This document shows, piece after piece, positions 7,480 through 13,200 of a stretch of DNA of 13,200 nucleotides. The position numbers and the translations under genes are program-made. The number at the start of each line of letters is the position of its first letter. The first letter of the stretch is position 1. The DNA is from CAYQPF01 sp964419225 (GTDB taxonomy: Bacteria; Cloacimonadota; Cloacimonadia; Cloacimonadales; CAYQPF01), in assembly GCA_964419225.1 (NCBI GenBank), contig CAYQPF010000143.1, positions 1 to 13,200 on the forward strand. Reading direction: 5' to 3'. The notes beneath the pieces are model-generated. The model did not search any database. It was not told where the DNA came from and worked only from the letters and a program-made list of their open reading frames with translations.

Positions 7480-7498
7480 TGAAGCCATTTCGGCTTCA
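7480..7498. other. Hairpin without T-tract downstream of the methyltransferase
   Basis: TGAAGCC (7480-7486) pairs with GGCTTCA (7492-7498) around ATTTC. Neither strand has a run of T after the stem, so it does not meet the rules for an intrinsic terminator, although it is the only strong stem after the methyltransferase. It may stabilise the 3' end or mark a Rho-type stop. Confidence 0.4.
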
Positions 7499-7591
7499 AG
7501 AGAGGCTAAATAGACTAGGAACTATATGTACTATAAAAAAAGTTATTAAATAAGCAATTCCACTTCAGAAAGTCATTTATCCATAGAAGAG

Positions 7592-7657
7592 ACGCAGAAT
7601 TTACACAGATTGAGCGAACATGAATCAATAGTATGGCAGTTTAAAAACCTTTGTTCT
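7592..7657. repeat. Dispersed intergenic element, copy C
   Basis: ACGCAGAATTT (7592), ACACAGATTG (7603) and AGCGAAC (7613) form a degenerate 10-11 bp array. It is followed by GTTTAAAA (7639-7646), three bases, then TTTGTTCT (7650-7657). Both blocks and their spacing match copy B, but the distance between array and tail is longer here. Confidence 0.65.
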
Positions 7658-7733
7658 TGATTTTGAGTAAAATGAAAAGTGGATTTGAGTTTTGAAATAT
7701 TCAAAGGGTGTTTATAGACCTTAATTATTTTCC

Positions 7734-7761
7734 TTGACAGTAAAATACTTTCAGTTATTTT
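7734..7761 (+). promoter_or_regulatory. Probable sigma-70 promoter of the secreted-protein operon
   Basis: A perfect TTGACA (7734-7739) is followed after 16 bases by TATTTT (7756-7761), a four-of-six -10 match in a T-rich stretch. It lies about 35-60 bases upstream of the first ATG of the operon. The -35 is convincing and the -10 is only fair. I could not see a Bacteroidota-style TAnnTTTG box in register. Confidence 0.5.
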
Positions 7762-7785
7762 TTTGTAAATTTAATTCATTACCTA

Positions 7786-7791
7786 AAGGAG
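7786..7791 (+). promoter_or_regulatory. Shine-Dalgarno that fixes the start at 7797
   Basis: AAGGAG lies five bases upstream of the ATG at 7797. The open frame extends back to a TTG at 7734, but that TTG is the first half of the TTGACA promoter box and has no ribosome site. A signal peptide begins directly at the ATG. Confidence 0.85.
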
Positions 7792-7796
7792 ATATT

Positions 7797-8822
7797 ATGC
7801 GTATTATCTTAGTAATATTCTTTATCATAGCACCCTTATTGGTTTTTGCCAATATTATTATTGTGGATAACAATGTACCATCTATCGGGCAATTCACTTC
7901 ACTAGTAGAAGCTTGTAGTGCTGCTAATGTAGGTGATAAGATATATTTATTACCATCAGCAACACAATATGAAGGAGTAACAATAACCAAGCGGTTGGAA
8001 ATTGTAGGCGGAGGCTGGGGGTTTAGTTTTTCTGTGGATGGAATTCATAATACGGAAGTTGGAATAATAAATTTTGATTCAGGAGCCGATAACTCTATTT
8101 TAAAAGGCATATCAATTCCTGGTTATCCAAATGGTTTAATAAATGTTAATGCAGAAGGTGTGAGAATTGAATATTGTAATGTTGGTCCAACTCTGAAAGT
8201 AACTGCGAATTCTGTTATCATTCAAAAAAATAATTTAAATGGCATTTGTATTGGACAAAATGTACACAACTTTAATGTTAACAGAAATATTATTAGGTCT
8301 GGTTATCCAGTTTTGTATGGCAGTAATTATTTTCATGTAGGAATTCATCTCAACAATTGTCAAGGGACTATTAGCAATAATATATTTAATATTTATGAAC
8401 AAGCCTTTAATAATTATATACTAGGCTTCTCAGGAGTTAGTAATGTAATAGTAATAAATAATACTTTTGGGATTAACACTATACCTTTTATTAATGCTCC
8501 GGATGATTTTTATTCAAACTGTATAAACAATATTATCTTTGGTTCATTAATTTCTGAATACTATCCTAACAACATTCTTTACCAAAGTGGAATAAATATA
8601 TTTGTCGATTATAGCAATGGTAATTATCATCTGGCTCCGGGTTCTCCTGCTATCGGAGCAGGACAGGATGGAGTAGATTGCGGAGCTTATGGAGGTTCAA
8701 CACCATTAATAGATAAAATAAACACACCTGACCTACCCTCTGTTATTCAGTTACTCACTCCCAAGAGAATGCTCCATCCGGGTCAACCCATCTCATTAAC
8801 CGTTAAAGCAAAGAATAATTAA
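7797..8822 (+). CDS. Secreted right-handed beta-helix protein, paralogue 1
   Basis: A 341-residue exported protein. The signal peptide MRIILVIFFIIAPLLVFA (1-18) leads into the shared head IIIVDNNVPSIGQFTSL, followed by GDKIYLLPS (a first beta-helix turn) and a YEGVTITKRLEIVGGGWGF block. The core (about 70-270) is rich in Asn, Ile, Val and Gly with repeated NNI/NNTF turns, as expected of a parallel beta-helix. It closes with YHLAPGSPAIGAG (277-289), CGAYGGSTP and a 38-residue tail ending LTVKAKNN. No lyase or hydrolase catalytic set is evident, so the role may be binding or structural. It is first of three tandem paralogues and is preceded by a likely promoter. The TAA is embedded in the next gene's TAAGGAG. 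I start it at the ATG rather than the upstream in-frame TTG. Confidence 0.85.
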   Translation: MRIILVIFFIIAPLLVFANIIIVDNNVPSIGQFTSLVEACSAANVGDKIYLLPSATQYEGVTITKRLEIVGGGWGFSFSVDGIHNTEVGIINFDSGADNSILKGISIPGYPNGLINVNAEGVRIEYCNVGPTLKVTANSVIIQKNNLNGICIGQNVHNFNVNRNIIRSGYPVLYGSNYFHVGIHLNNCQGTISNNIFNIYEQAFNNYILGFSGVSNVIVINNTFGINTIPFINAPDDFYSNCINNIIFGSLISEYYPNNILYQSGINIFVDYSNGNYHLAPGSPAIGAGQDGVDCGAYGGSTPLIDKINTPDLPSVIQLLTPKRMLHPGQPISLTVKAKNN

Positions 8823-8826
8823 GGAG
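8823..8826 (+). promoter_or_regulatory. Shine-Dalgarno fused to the stop of paralogue 1
   Basis: TAAGGAG (8820-8826) holds both the stop codon of paralogue 1 and the ribosome site of paralogue 2, six bases before the ATG at 8833. The next two junctions of the operon are built the same way (TAAGGGAG from 9880, TAAGGAG from 10872), which points to translational coupling. Confidence 0.75.
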
Positions 8827-8832
8827 TTCAAT

Positions 8833-9882
8833 ATGAAATCAGCAACTGCACTTTCATTTATATTCGTTCTATTATTAGTTTCAACCCGTATATTTGGGGC
8901 TTTGATAACTGTGGATAATAATGTACCGTCCATTGGGCAATATCAGACTCTGCAGGCTGCTCATGATGCAGCTGTGAACAATGATATCATCTATGTCTAT
9001 CCTTCACCTAATACATATGATGGCTTGACTTTAACAAAAAAACTCCAAATCTATGGCAATGGCTGGGGATTGGATTTTGCCACATCGGGAATCTGTGATA
9101 CTAAAGCTGGAGCAATAGTATTCAATGCCGGGTCGGAAGGTTCGACTTTCTCGGGCTTGGAAATCAGCGGATGTAATGTAAATGCCAATGATGTGAAAGT
9201 ATCACATTGTTATATTACCAGCACTGTGAGTATTGATGCAGATAATGTTGAGGTTAAAGAAAGTAAGATTCATAGTATTAATGTACTCAGTAATAATCAG
9301 GGAATAATCCTGAATCAAAATCTAATCTATGCATCTTTTATAACAGCAACATATATGAGTGGATCTTATGGACATAATGACTCTTGTTCAATATTTTTTG
9401 GTGTAAATTGCAGTATAACAGTAACAATGAATATAATGTCCGTATCAAATAACTCATTTTATTGCACATTTTACGGTATTTTTTTGGGAATAGCTTGTTC
9501 AGGCTCTCTCTTAAATAATACAGTTATTGCTAATGGAAGTAATGCCGTAGGTTCTGGTAGTACAATGATAAGTCTAAATAATATTTTCTTAGGAGGAATT
9601 AGTACAAACACTACTTATTGGACACACAATATCCTGTCAGGAGAATTATCTTCATTATTTGTAGATGCCAATAATGGAGATTATCATTTAGCTCCAGGTT
9701 CTCCGGCTATAGGAGCTGGAGAAAGCGGAATCGATTGTGGAGCGTATGGGGGATCATCTCCTTTTAATGATAAGTATAACACCCCGGAATTGCCAACAGT
9801 GATCCAACTGCTTACCCCCACAACGATTGTTCCCAAGAACAGCCCAATACCTTTAACTATAAAAGCCCGAACCAATCAATAA
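8833..9882 (+). CDS. Secreted right-handed beta-helix protein, paralogue 2
   Basis: A 349-residue exported protein. The signal peptide is about 22 residues (MKSATALSF...RIFG), then the shared head LITVDNNVPSIGQYQTLQAAHDAA, GDIIYVYPS-like turn NDIIYVYPSP, and YDGLTLTKKLQIYGNGWGLDF. The core has beta-helix character (VKVSHCYITSTVSIDADNVEVKESKI) and several NN turns. The end block is YHLAPGSPAIGAGESGIDCGAYGGSSP (284-310), then a 39-residue tail ending LTIKARTNQ. It is closer to paralogue 1 than to paralogue 3: both share the GxDCGAYGGS ending and the INTP/YNTP...LP.VIQLLTP tail. The TAA begins the TAAGGGAG ribosome site of paralogue 3. No catalytic motif is seen. Confidence 0.87.
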   Translation: MKSATALSFIFVLLLVSTRIFGALITVDNNVPSIGQYQTLQAAHDAAVNNDIIYVYPSPNTYDGLTLTKKLQIYGNGWGLDFATSGICDTKAGAIVFNAGSEGSTFSGLEISGCNVNANDVKVSHCYITSTVSIDADNVEVKESKIHSINVLSNNQGIILNQNLIYASFITATYMSGSYGHNDSCSIFFGVNCSITVTMNIMSVSNNSFYCTFYGIFLGIACSGSLLNNTVIANGSNAVGSGSTMISLNNIFLGGISTNTTYWTHNILSGELSSLFVDANNGDYHLAPGSPAIGAGESGIDCGAYGGSSPFNDKYNTPELPTVIQLLTPTTIVPKNSPIPLTIKARTNQ

Positions 9883-9893
9883 GGGAGAATACC

Positions 9894-10874
9894 ATGAAAC
9901 AAGTTATGATGCTTATATTAACAATTCTGTTTGCCTGTGTTTCTACATTTTTATTTTCTTCAATCCTGACAGTTGATAATAATATTCCCTCCATTGGGCA
10001 ATACTCAACTTTACAAGCTGCTCATGATGCTGCTTCAAGTGGGGATATATTGCAGGTTATGCCTTCCAATACTCCTTATCAGGGAATAGTGGTTAGTAAG
10101 ACATTGAAAATTATTGGGGTTGGCTGGCAACCTGAAGGATATGATGGGATAACAATAAAAAACACAACCATCAATGGAACAATGGAATTTACTACCGATG
10201 CAGCTAATTCTAAGCTTGAAGGATTTGGAGGAGAATTTGGAATAGATATAAATTGTTCCAGTTTAGTATGTAAAAAAAATCAGCTTGGAAAAGCCATAAT
10301 TAGAGATCAGTGTACGAATTTATTATTTTCTCAGAACTTAATAACAAGTTACGAATCAATACCAATTTATAATTTTGAATTAAGCTCGTTCTATTTTTCA
10401 AACAATATAATAGTCTCTTTAAGTAATATATATGGATCAGGATCTGCCTTTTTAAACATAAATGGAAATACGGTAATTACCAATAATCTTATTTGTAAAA
10501 AAGGTAACTTATATTTAGAAATTGGTGTTAATTTTAATGGAAACCCCAGCCTAAGTGGTAATATTTTTTGTTCAGGTACGCAACAGGCCGCATACTATTT
10601 AAATTCCAATATTATAGGTAATTCAAGTATTTATGATGTTGATACTTATCATTTGATTCCCGGTTCACCAGCTATTGATGCCGGTAATCCCAATACTGCT
10701 TATAATGATTTAGATGGTACACGAAATGATATTGGTGCTTATGGTGGACCAACACCATTTGTGGATGGAGGGATAACAGGTTTACCGACAATAACAGAAT
10801 TCCAAGGTCCAATGACAGTCACCCCCCGAGAGGATTTACAGTTACAGATCAAAGCCAAGACAAACAGAGATTAA
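9894..10874 (+). CDS. Secreted right-handed beta-helix protein, paralogue 3
   Basis: A 326-residue exported protein with a signal peptide (about residues 1-22, MKQVMMLIL...FLFS) and the shared head ILTVDNNIPSIGQYSTLQAAHDAASSGDI. The core is shorter and more divergent than in its two neighbours. It contains ITIKNTTINGTMEF and NIIVSLSNIYGSGSAFLNINGNTVITNNLI, which look like stacked beta-helix turns. The end block is the classic YHLIPGSPAIDAGNPNTAYNDLDGTRNDIGAYGGPTP (252-288). The DLDGTRNDIGAYGG form is the one I recall from many large beta-helix surface proteins; paralogues 1 and 2 have a shortened version. The tail ends LQIKAKTNRD. GGGAG (9883-9887) is six bases before the ATG. Confidence 0.87.
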   Translation: MKQVMMLILTILFACVSTFLFSSILTVDNNIPSIGQYSTLQAAHDAASSGDILQVMPSNTPYQGIVVSKTLKIIGVGWQPEGYDGITIKNTTINGTMEFTTDAANSKLEGFGGEFGIDINCSSLVCKKNQLGKAIIRDQCTNLLFSQNLITSYESIPIYNFELSSFYFSNNIIVSLSNIYGSGSAFLNINGNTVITNNLICKKGNLYLEIGVNFNGNPSLSGNIFCSGTQQAAYYLNSNIIGNSSIYDVDTYHLIPGSPAIDAGNPNTAYNDLDGTRNDIGAYGGPTPFVDGGITGLPTITEFQGPMTVTPREDLQLQIKAKTNRD

Positions 10875-10878
10875 GGAG
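10873..10878 (+). promoter_or_regulatory. Shine-Dalgarno of the lipase-like gene, overlapping the stop of paralogue 3
   Basis: AAGGAG overlaps the TAA (10872-10874) and lies five bases before the ATG at 10884. It decides the start of a gene that has no stop inside the window. Confidence 0.8.
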
Positions 10879-10883
10879 AGAAG

Positions 10884-13200
10884 ATGAAACAGTTTATTCT
10901 CTTTTTAATATTGTTAAATTTTCTGTTAATATGTAATGCAGGGAATTCGCCTTATCCGATAATATTTGTGCATGGACTCACAGGTGATGACACATCATTT
11001 AAGGATACTATGTTTAAGTTGAATAGCAAATTTGATATTGATGAAGATGATATCAATGTATTAGATATTTGCCTTAATAAAGATAATAATAATGCCACAG
11101 CAGATATGAATAATGATATTGAATATGATAATTTTCAATATATTACATTACTTCATAATTATGATGTAGTTTTGGGGAGAAGAAATTACAGTGAGAATTA
11201 TCTGGAATGTACCCATGCTTGGGCAGCAAACAGATCTGTTTATGCTATCAATTTTAACGAAAACAGATTTGAAGGAGCTTCTTGGGATCTTATTACCCAA
11301 TTTGATGGCAGTAATCAGAGTGCTATTATGAAACAAGGAAAAGCTTTGGGACACATGATTAATGAAGTATTAGAATATACAGGTGCTGAAAAAGTTATAC
11401 TAGTTGGTCATTCTATGGGAGGACTAGCGATTAGAGAATATTTGCAAAGGACAGAGATTGTTGACGGAGTAACAAAAAACAAGTGGTGGGTCGATAAAAA
11501 TGATTCATTAAATGGGCACAAAGTCGCAAGAGTTGTTACAATTGGTACACCTCATTTAGGCTCTAATTTTTTGGGAGTTTTCAGCAAAGATGAAACACCC
11601 AATGTTTGGAGTGAAGGCAGCAGAGATATGAGATATGACTATGACGGTATTGGAAGTGTAGCTCCCTCAGAAAGCTCAAACAATGGAGTTTATCTCTTTG
11701 GGGGTGATGAGACAACCCCTGCATTAATGATTAATAACTTTTGTAACGATGATATCGATTGCAATGGAAGCATAAATGAAGGAATTATTGGACTTAATGA
11801 TCCTTTAACTTTTAGTTTTAATAATAACATGGCATTACCCTCTAATCTTGAATATACTTGGATTGTTTCTAAGGTTGAAGGGCTGTTGGATTTACTAGCA
11901 GATTCAGATGGAATAGTTCGGGCGGATAGGCAAATGTTGTATAATTTCGGAGATACTCTAATGACACATGTAGCACATACATCTGAAGGTAAAAATTATC
12001 AGTCTATCTTCCGAGGTCTTGATGAACCTGATAATTTACAATTTTCCTATTTAGTAGAATCATCCAAATGGTACAGCGGATTCATTACTTATCAACCCAA
12101 TATGGGTATTGAAGATAAGGACTGCTATTTTCTGAGAACCAATGGAGATTGCCAGATAGATTTACAGTTTTACACCAATAATACAGGGGTAAATCAATTG
12201 GAAGTACTGAAGAAGAACTCTGCCAATAATTACGATACACTCCACACATACAATCTTTTAGAGGGAGTTAATAATTATACTTTTGCCTCTAATGGCAATA
12301 GCGAAGTTTATTTTAGAATTACAGGTAACGCCAGTAATACTTCCACAGATCATACTTACGATTTCTATTTTACTACCACAGATGTCCAACTTGAAGCAGA
12401 TTTCCAGTGCAACTTAACTTATGGAACCATCAGCACAATGTTTTCCTTTCAGGATCTGAGTCAGGTACAAGGAACATCGATTACATCTTATCAATGGGAT
12501 TTTAATAATGACGGGATAGTTGACTCATACGTAGCAAACCCAACCTGGCAATATCCGAATTATGGGATTTATAGCGTAAGATTGACTATTTCGGATGGAA
12601 TCCATTTGGATTATATTGTAAAAACCAACTGTATAGTTGTCAGACCTCAATCTAGTGACACGCAATATAACATTTCTTCTTTGGAGTATTTCTTCGACAT
12701 TGATCCGGGGATTGGGAACGGAAATCCTATCTATTGCAGTCAGGATTATGAAGTCACCACAGAGGTTTCTATACCTACAACCGGTCTTTTCGAAGGCTTG
12801 CATAGGTTGTATGTTCGGGCTAAAGATGAGAACAATCAATGGGGAGTTCCTCAATGTAAACCGATTATTATTCAGAATACCTCTACATCCGAGCCTTTAC
12901 ATCAGATCACCCAGATGGAGTATTACTTTGATAATGCAGTAGCTCCCGGAAGCGGGACGAGTATCAGTGTGAGTGCTGGAGAAGATATTTTAAAAAGCAT
13001 TTCAGTTCCGACAGGAAGTCTGACTGAAGGGTTACACAGGTTGTATGTCAGAGCTAAGGATGAGAACAATCAGTGGGGAGTTCCACAAGTTAAGCCTATC
13101 ATCATTCAGAATACATCTACTTCCGAACCTGCACATCAGATCACTCAGATGGAGTATTACTTTGATGATGGCGTGGTTCCTGGAAATGGGACAAGTATCA
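10884..13200 (+). CDS. Secreted lipase-like alpha/beta hydrolase with PKD and 78-residue repeats (3' truncated)
   Basis: The frame is open from the ATG to the window edge (772 complete codons). A signal peptide, MKQFILFLILLNFLLICNA (1-19), is followed by PIIFVHGLTGD with the oxyanion HG at 30-31. The nucleophile elbow GHSMGG (175-180) places the serine at S177, and TIGTPHLGS follows. An acidic SDG (D342) and H362 or H365 in THVAHTSE complete a credible triad, as in extracellular triacylglycerol lipases. DDIDCNGSINEG (289-300) resembles a calcium loop. Residues about 500-587 form a PKD-like domain (WDFNNDG at 538-544). From residue 596 a 78-residue repeat starts and continues out of the window. 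The enzyme probably acts on lipids or other esters outside the cell, with the PKD and repeat parts serving attachment or spacing. A C-terminal sorting domain may follow but cannot be seen. Confidence 0.88.
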   Translation, partial: MKQFILFLILLNFLLICNAGNSPYPIIFVHGLTGDDTSFKDTMFKLNSKFDIDEDDINVLDICLNKDNNNATADMNNDIEYDNFQYITLLHNYDVVLGRRNYSENYLECTHAWAANRSVYAINFNENRFEGASWDLITQFDGSNQSAIMKQGKALGHMINEVLEYTGAEKVILVGHSMGGLAIREYLQRTEIVDGVTKNKWWVDKNDSLNGHKVARVVTIGTPHLGSNFLGVFSKDETPNVWSEGSRDMRYDYDGIGSVAPSESSNNGVYLFGGDETTPALMINNFCNDDIDCNGSINEGIIGLNDPLTFSFNNNMALPSNLEYTWIVSKVEGLLDLLADSDGIVRADRQMLYNFGDTLMTHVAHTSEGKNYQSIFRGLDEPDNLQFSYLVESSKWYSGFITYQPNMGIEDKDCYFLRTNGDCQIDLQFYTNNTGVNQLEVLKKNSANNYDTLHTYNLLEGVNNYTFASNGNSEVYFRITGNASNTSTDHTYDFYFTTTDVQLEADFQCNLTYGTISTMFSFQDLSQVQGTSITSYQWDFNNDGIVDSYVANPTWQYPNYGIYSVRLTISDGIHLDYIVKTNCIVVRPQSSDTQYNISSLEYFFDIDPGIGNGNPIYCSQDYEVTTEVSIPTTGLFEGLHRLYVRAKDENNQWGVPQCKPIIIQNTSTSEPLHQITQMEYYFDNAVAPGSGTSISVSAGEDILKSISVPTGSLTEGLHRLYVRAKDENNQWGVPQVKPIIIQNTSTSEPAHQITQMEYYFDDGVVPGNGTSI
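12669..13200 (+). repeat. In-frame 234-bp (78-residue) repeat array
   Basis: Unit 1 starts at 12669, unit 2 at 12903 and unit 3 at 13137 (cut by the window edge), exactly 234 bp apart. Each unit opens [NQ]I-x-x-[LM]EY[FY]FD and, in the two complete units, contains GLHRLYVRAKDENNQWGVPQ and KPIIIQNTSTSEP. Between units 1 and 2 the conserved block differs mostly at third positions, so selection acts on the protein. Units 2 and 3 are nearly identical over their first 30 bases. I recognise this repeat type from large secreted proteins of FCB-group bacteria; its fold and ligand are not known to me. Confidence 0.88.

Larger units (their letters stand above)
7369..7796. other. Intergenic gap before the secreted-protein operon
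   Basis: No gene is supported in this roughly 430-base AT-rich stretch; frames on both strands are short and lack ribosome sites. It holds an orphan hairpin (7480-7498), the third copy of the dispersed element (7592-7657) and a promoter-like sequence (7734-7761). Confidence 0.6.
7797..10874 (+). repeat. Tandem array of three paralogous beta-helix genes
   Basis: Three consecutive genes encode proteins with the same head (VDNN[VI]PSIGQ), the same closing block (YHL[AI]PGSPAI.AG...GAYGG) and the same tail ([IL]T/Q-[VI]KA[KR] then Asn-rich end). The cores differ strongly. Shared blocks match at DNA level mainly apart from third-position changes, which points to old duplications under selection, not a fresh copy. 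Confidence 0.85.

Noticed and set aside
7369..7500. Intrinsic terminator after the methyltransferase
   Set aside because: The only good stem (7480-7498) lacks a T-run on either strand and starts about 110 bases after the stop.
7797..10874. Polysaccharide lyase or pectinase activity for the beta-helix proteins
   Set aside because: The fold is compatible, but I see no conserved catalytic Asp/Arg/Lys cluster shared by the three proteins.
12525..12942. Frames on both strands inside the lipase-like gene
   Set aside because: They overlap the PKD domain and the 78-residue repeats, whose third-position changes show that the lipase frame is the coding one.

Overview
The window reads as a low-GC, tightly packed bacterial chromosome segment with every recognisable gene on the + strand. 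My best guess is a member of the FCB superphylum, most likely Candidatus Cloacimonadota or a relative. This rests on a DUF2851 protein, a series of secreted beta-helix proteins opening with a VDNNVPSIGQ-type head, a secreted lipase carrying PKD and 'GLHRLYVRAKDENNQWG' repeats, and repetitive intergenic DNA. The assignment is an inference from remembered family distribution, not a search result.

Layout. (1) Positions 1-287: a perfect-stem hairpin (36-60), probably the terminator of an upstream gene, then non-coding DNA with a 9-G run, a 14-bp tandem repeat and a 10-bp-period tandem repeat. (2) Positions 288-6361: a four-gene operon. queC (preQ0 synthase) overlaps a DUF2851 gene by one base. 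Five bases later comes a 1092-residue TerB-like/FHA-like/ABCG-type exporter fusion, and ten bases after that a lipoprotein. The operon ends at a textbook UUCG-loop terminator (6369-6394). (3) Positions 6395-6648: an intergenic gap with a second copy of the 10-bp-period element and a palindrome. (4) Positions 6649-7368: a stand-alone SAM-dependent methyltransferase. (5) Positions 7369-7796: an intergenic gap with a third copy of the dispersed element, an orphan hairpin and a likely sigma-70 promoter. (6) Positions 7797-13200 and beyond: a secretion operon of three tandem paralogous beta-helix proteins followed by a large secreted lipase-like protein that runs off the window.

How the genes may work together. 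The exporter and lipoprotein are very likely co-expressed and could form one envelope system; the substrate is unknown. queC makes a tRNA or DNA modification precursor and has no visible mechanistic link to its neighbours. The last four genes all carry signal peptides, and at each internal junction the stop codon is built into the next Shine-Dalgarno sequence (TAAGGAG or TAAGGGAG). This points to coupled translation of a set of exported proteins.

The most unusual items are the TerB/FHA-like/ABCG fusion whose FHA-like segment lacks the usual phosphothreonine-reading residues, the triplet of beta-helix paralogues with constant heads and tails but divergent cores, the 78-residue repeat array of the lipase-like protein, and a dispersed intergenic element found in all three gaps. 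I found no CRISPR array, tRNA, rRNA or transposase.
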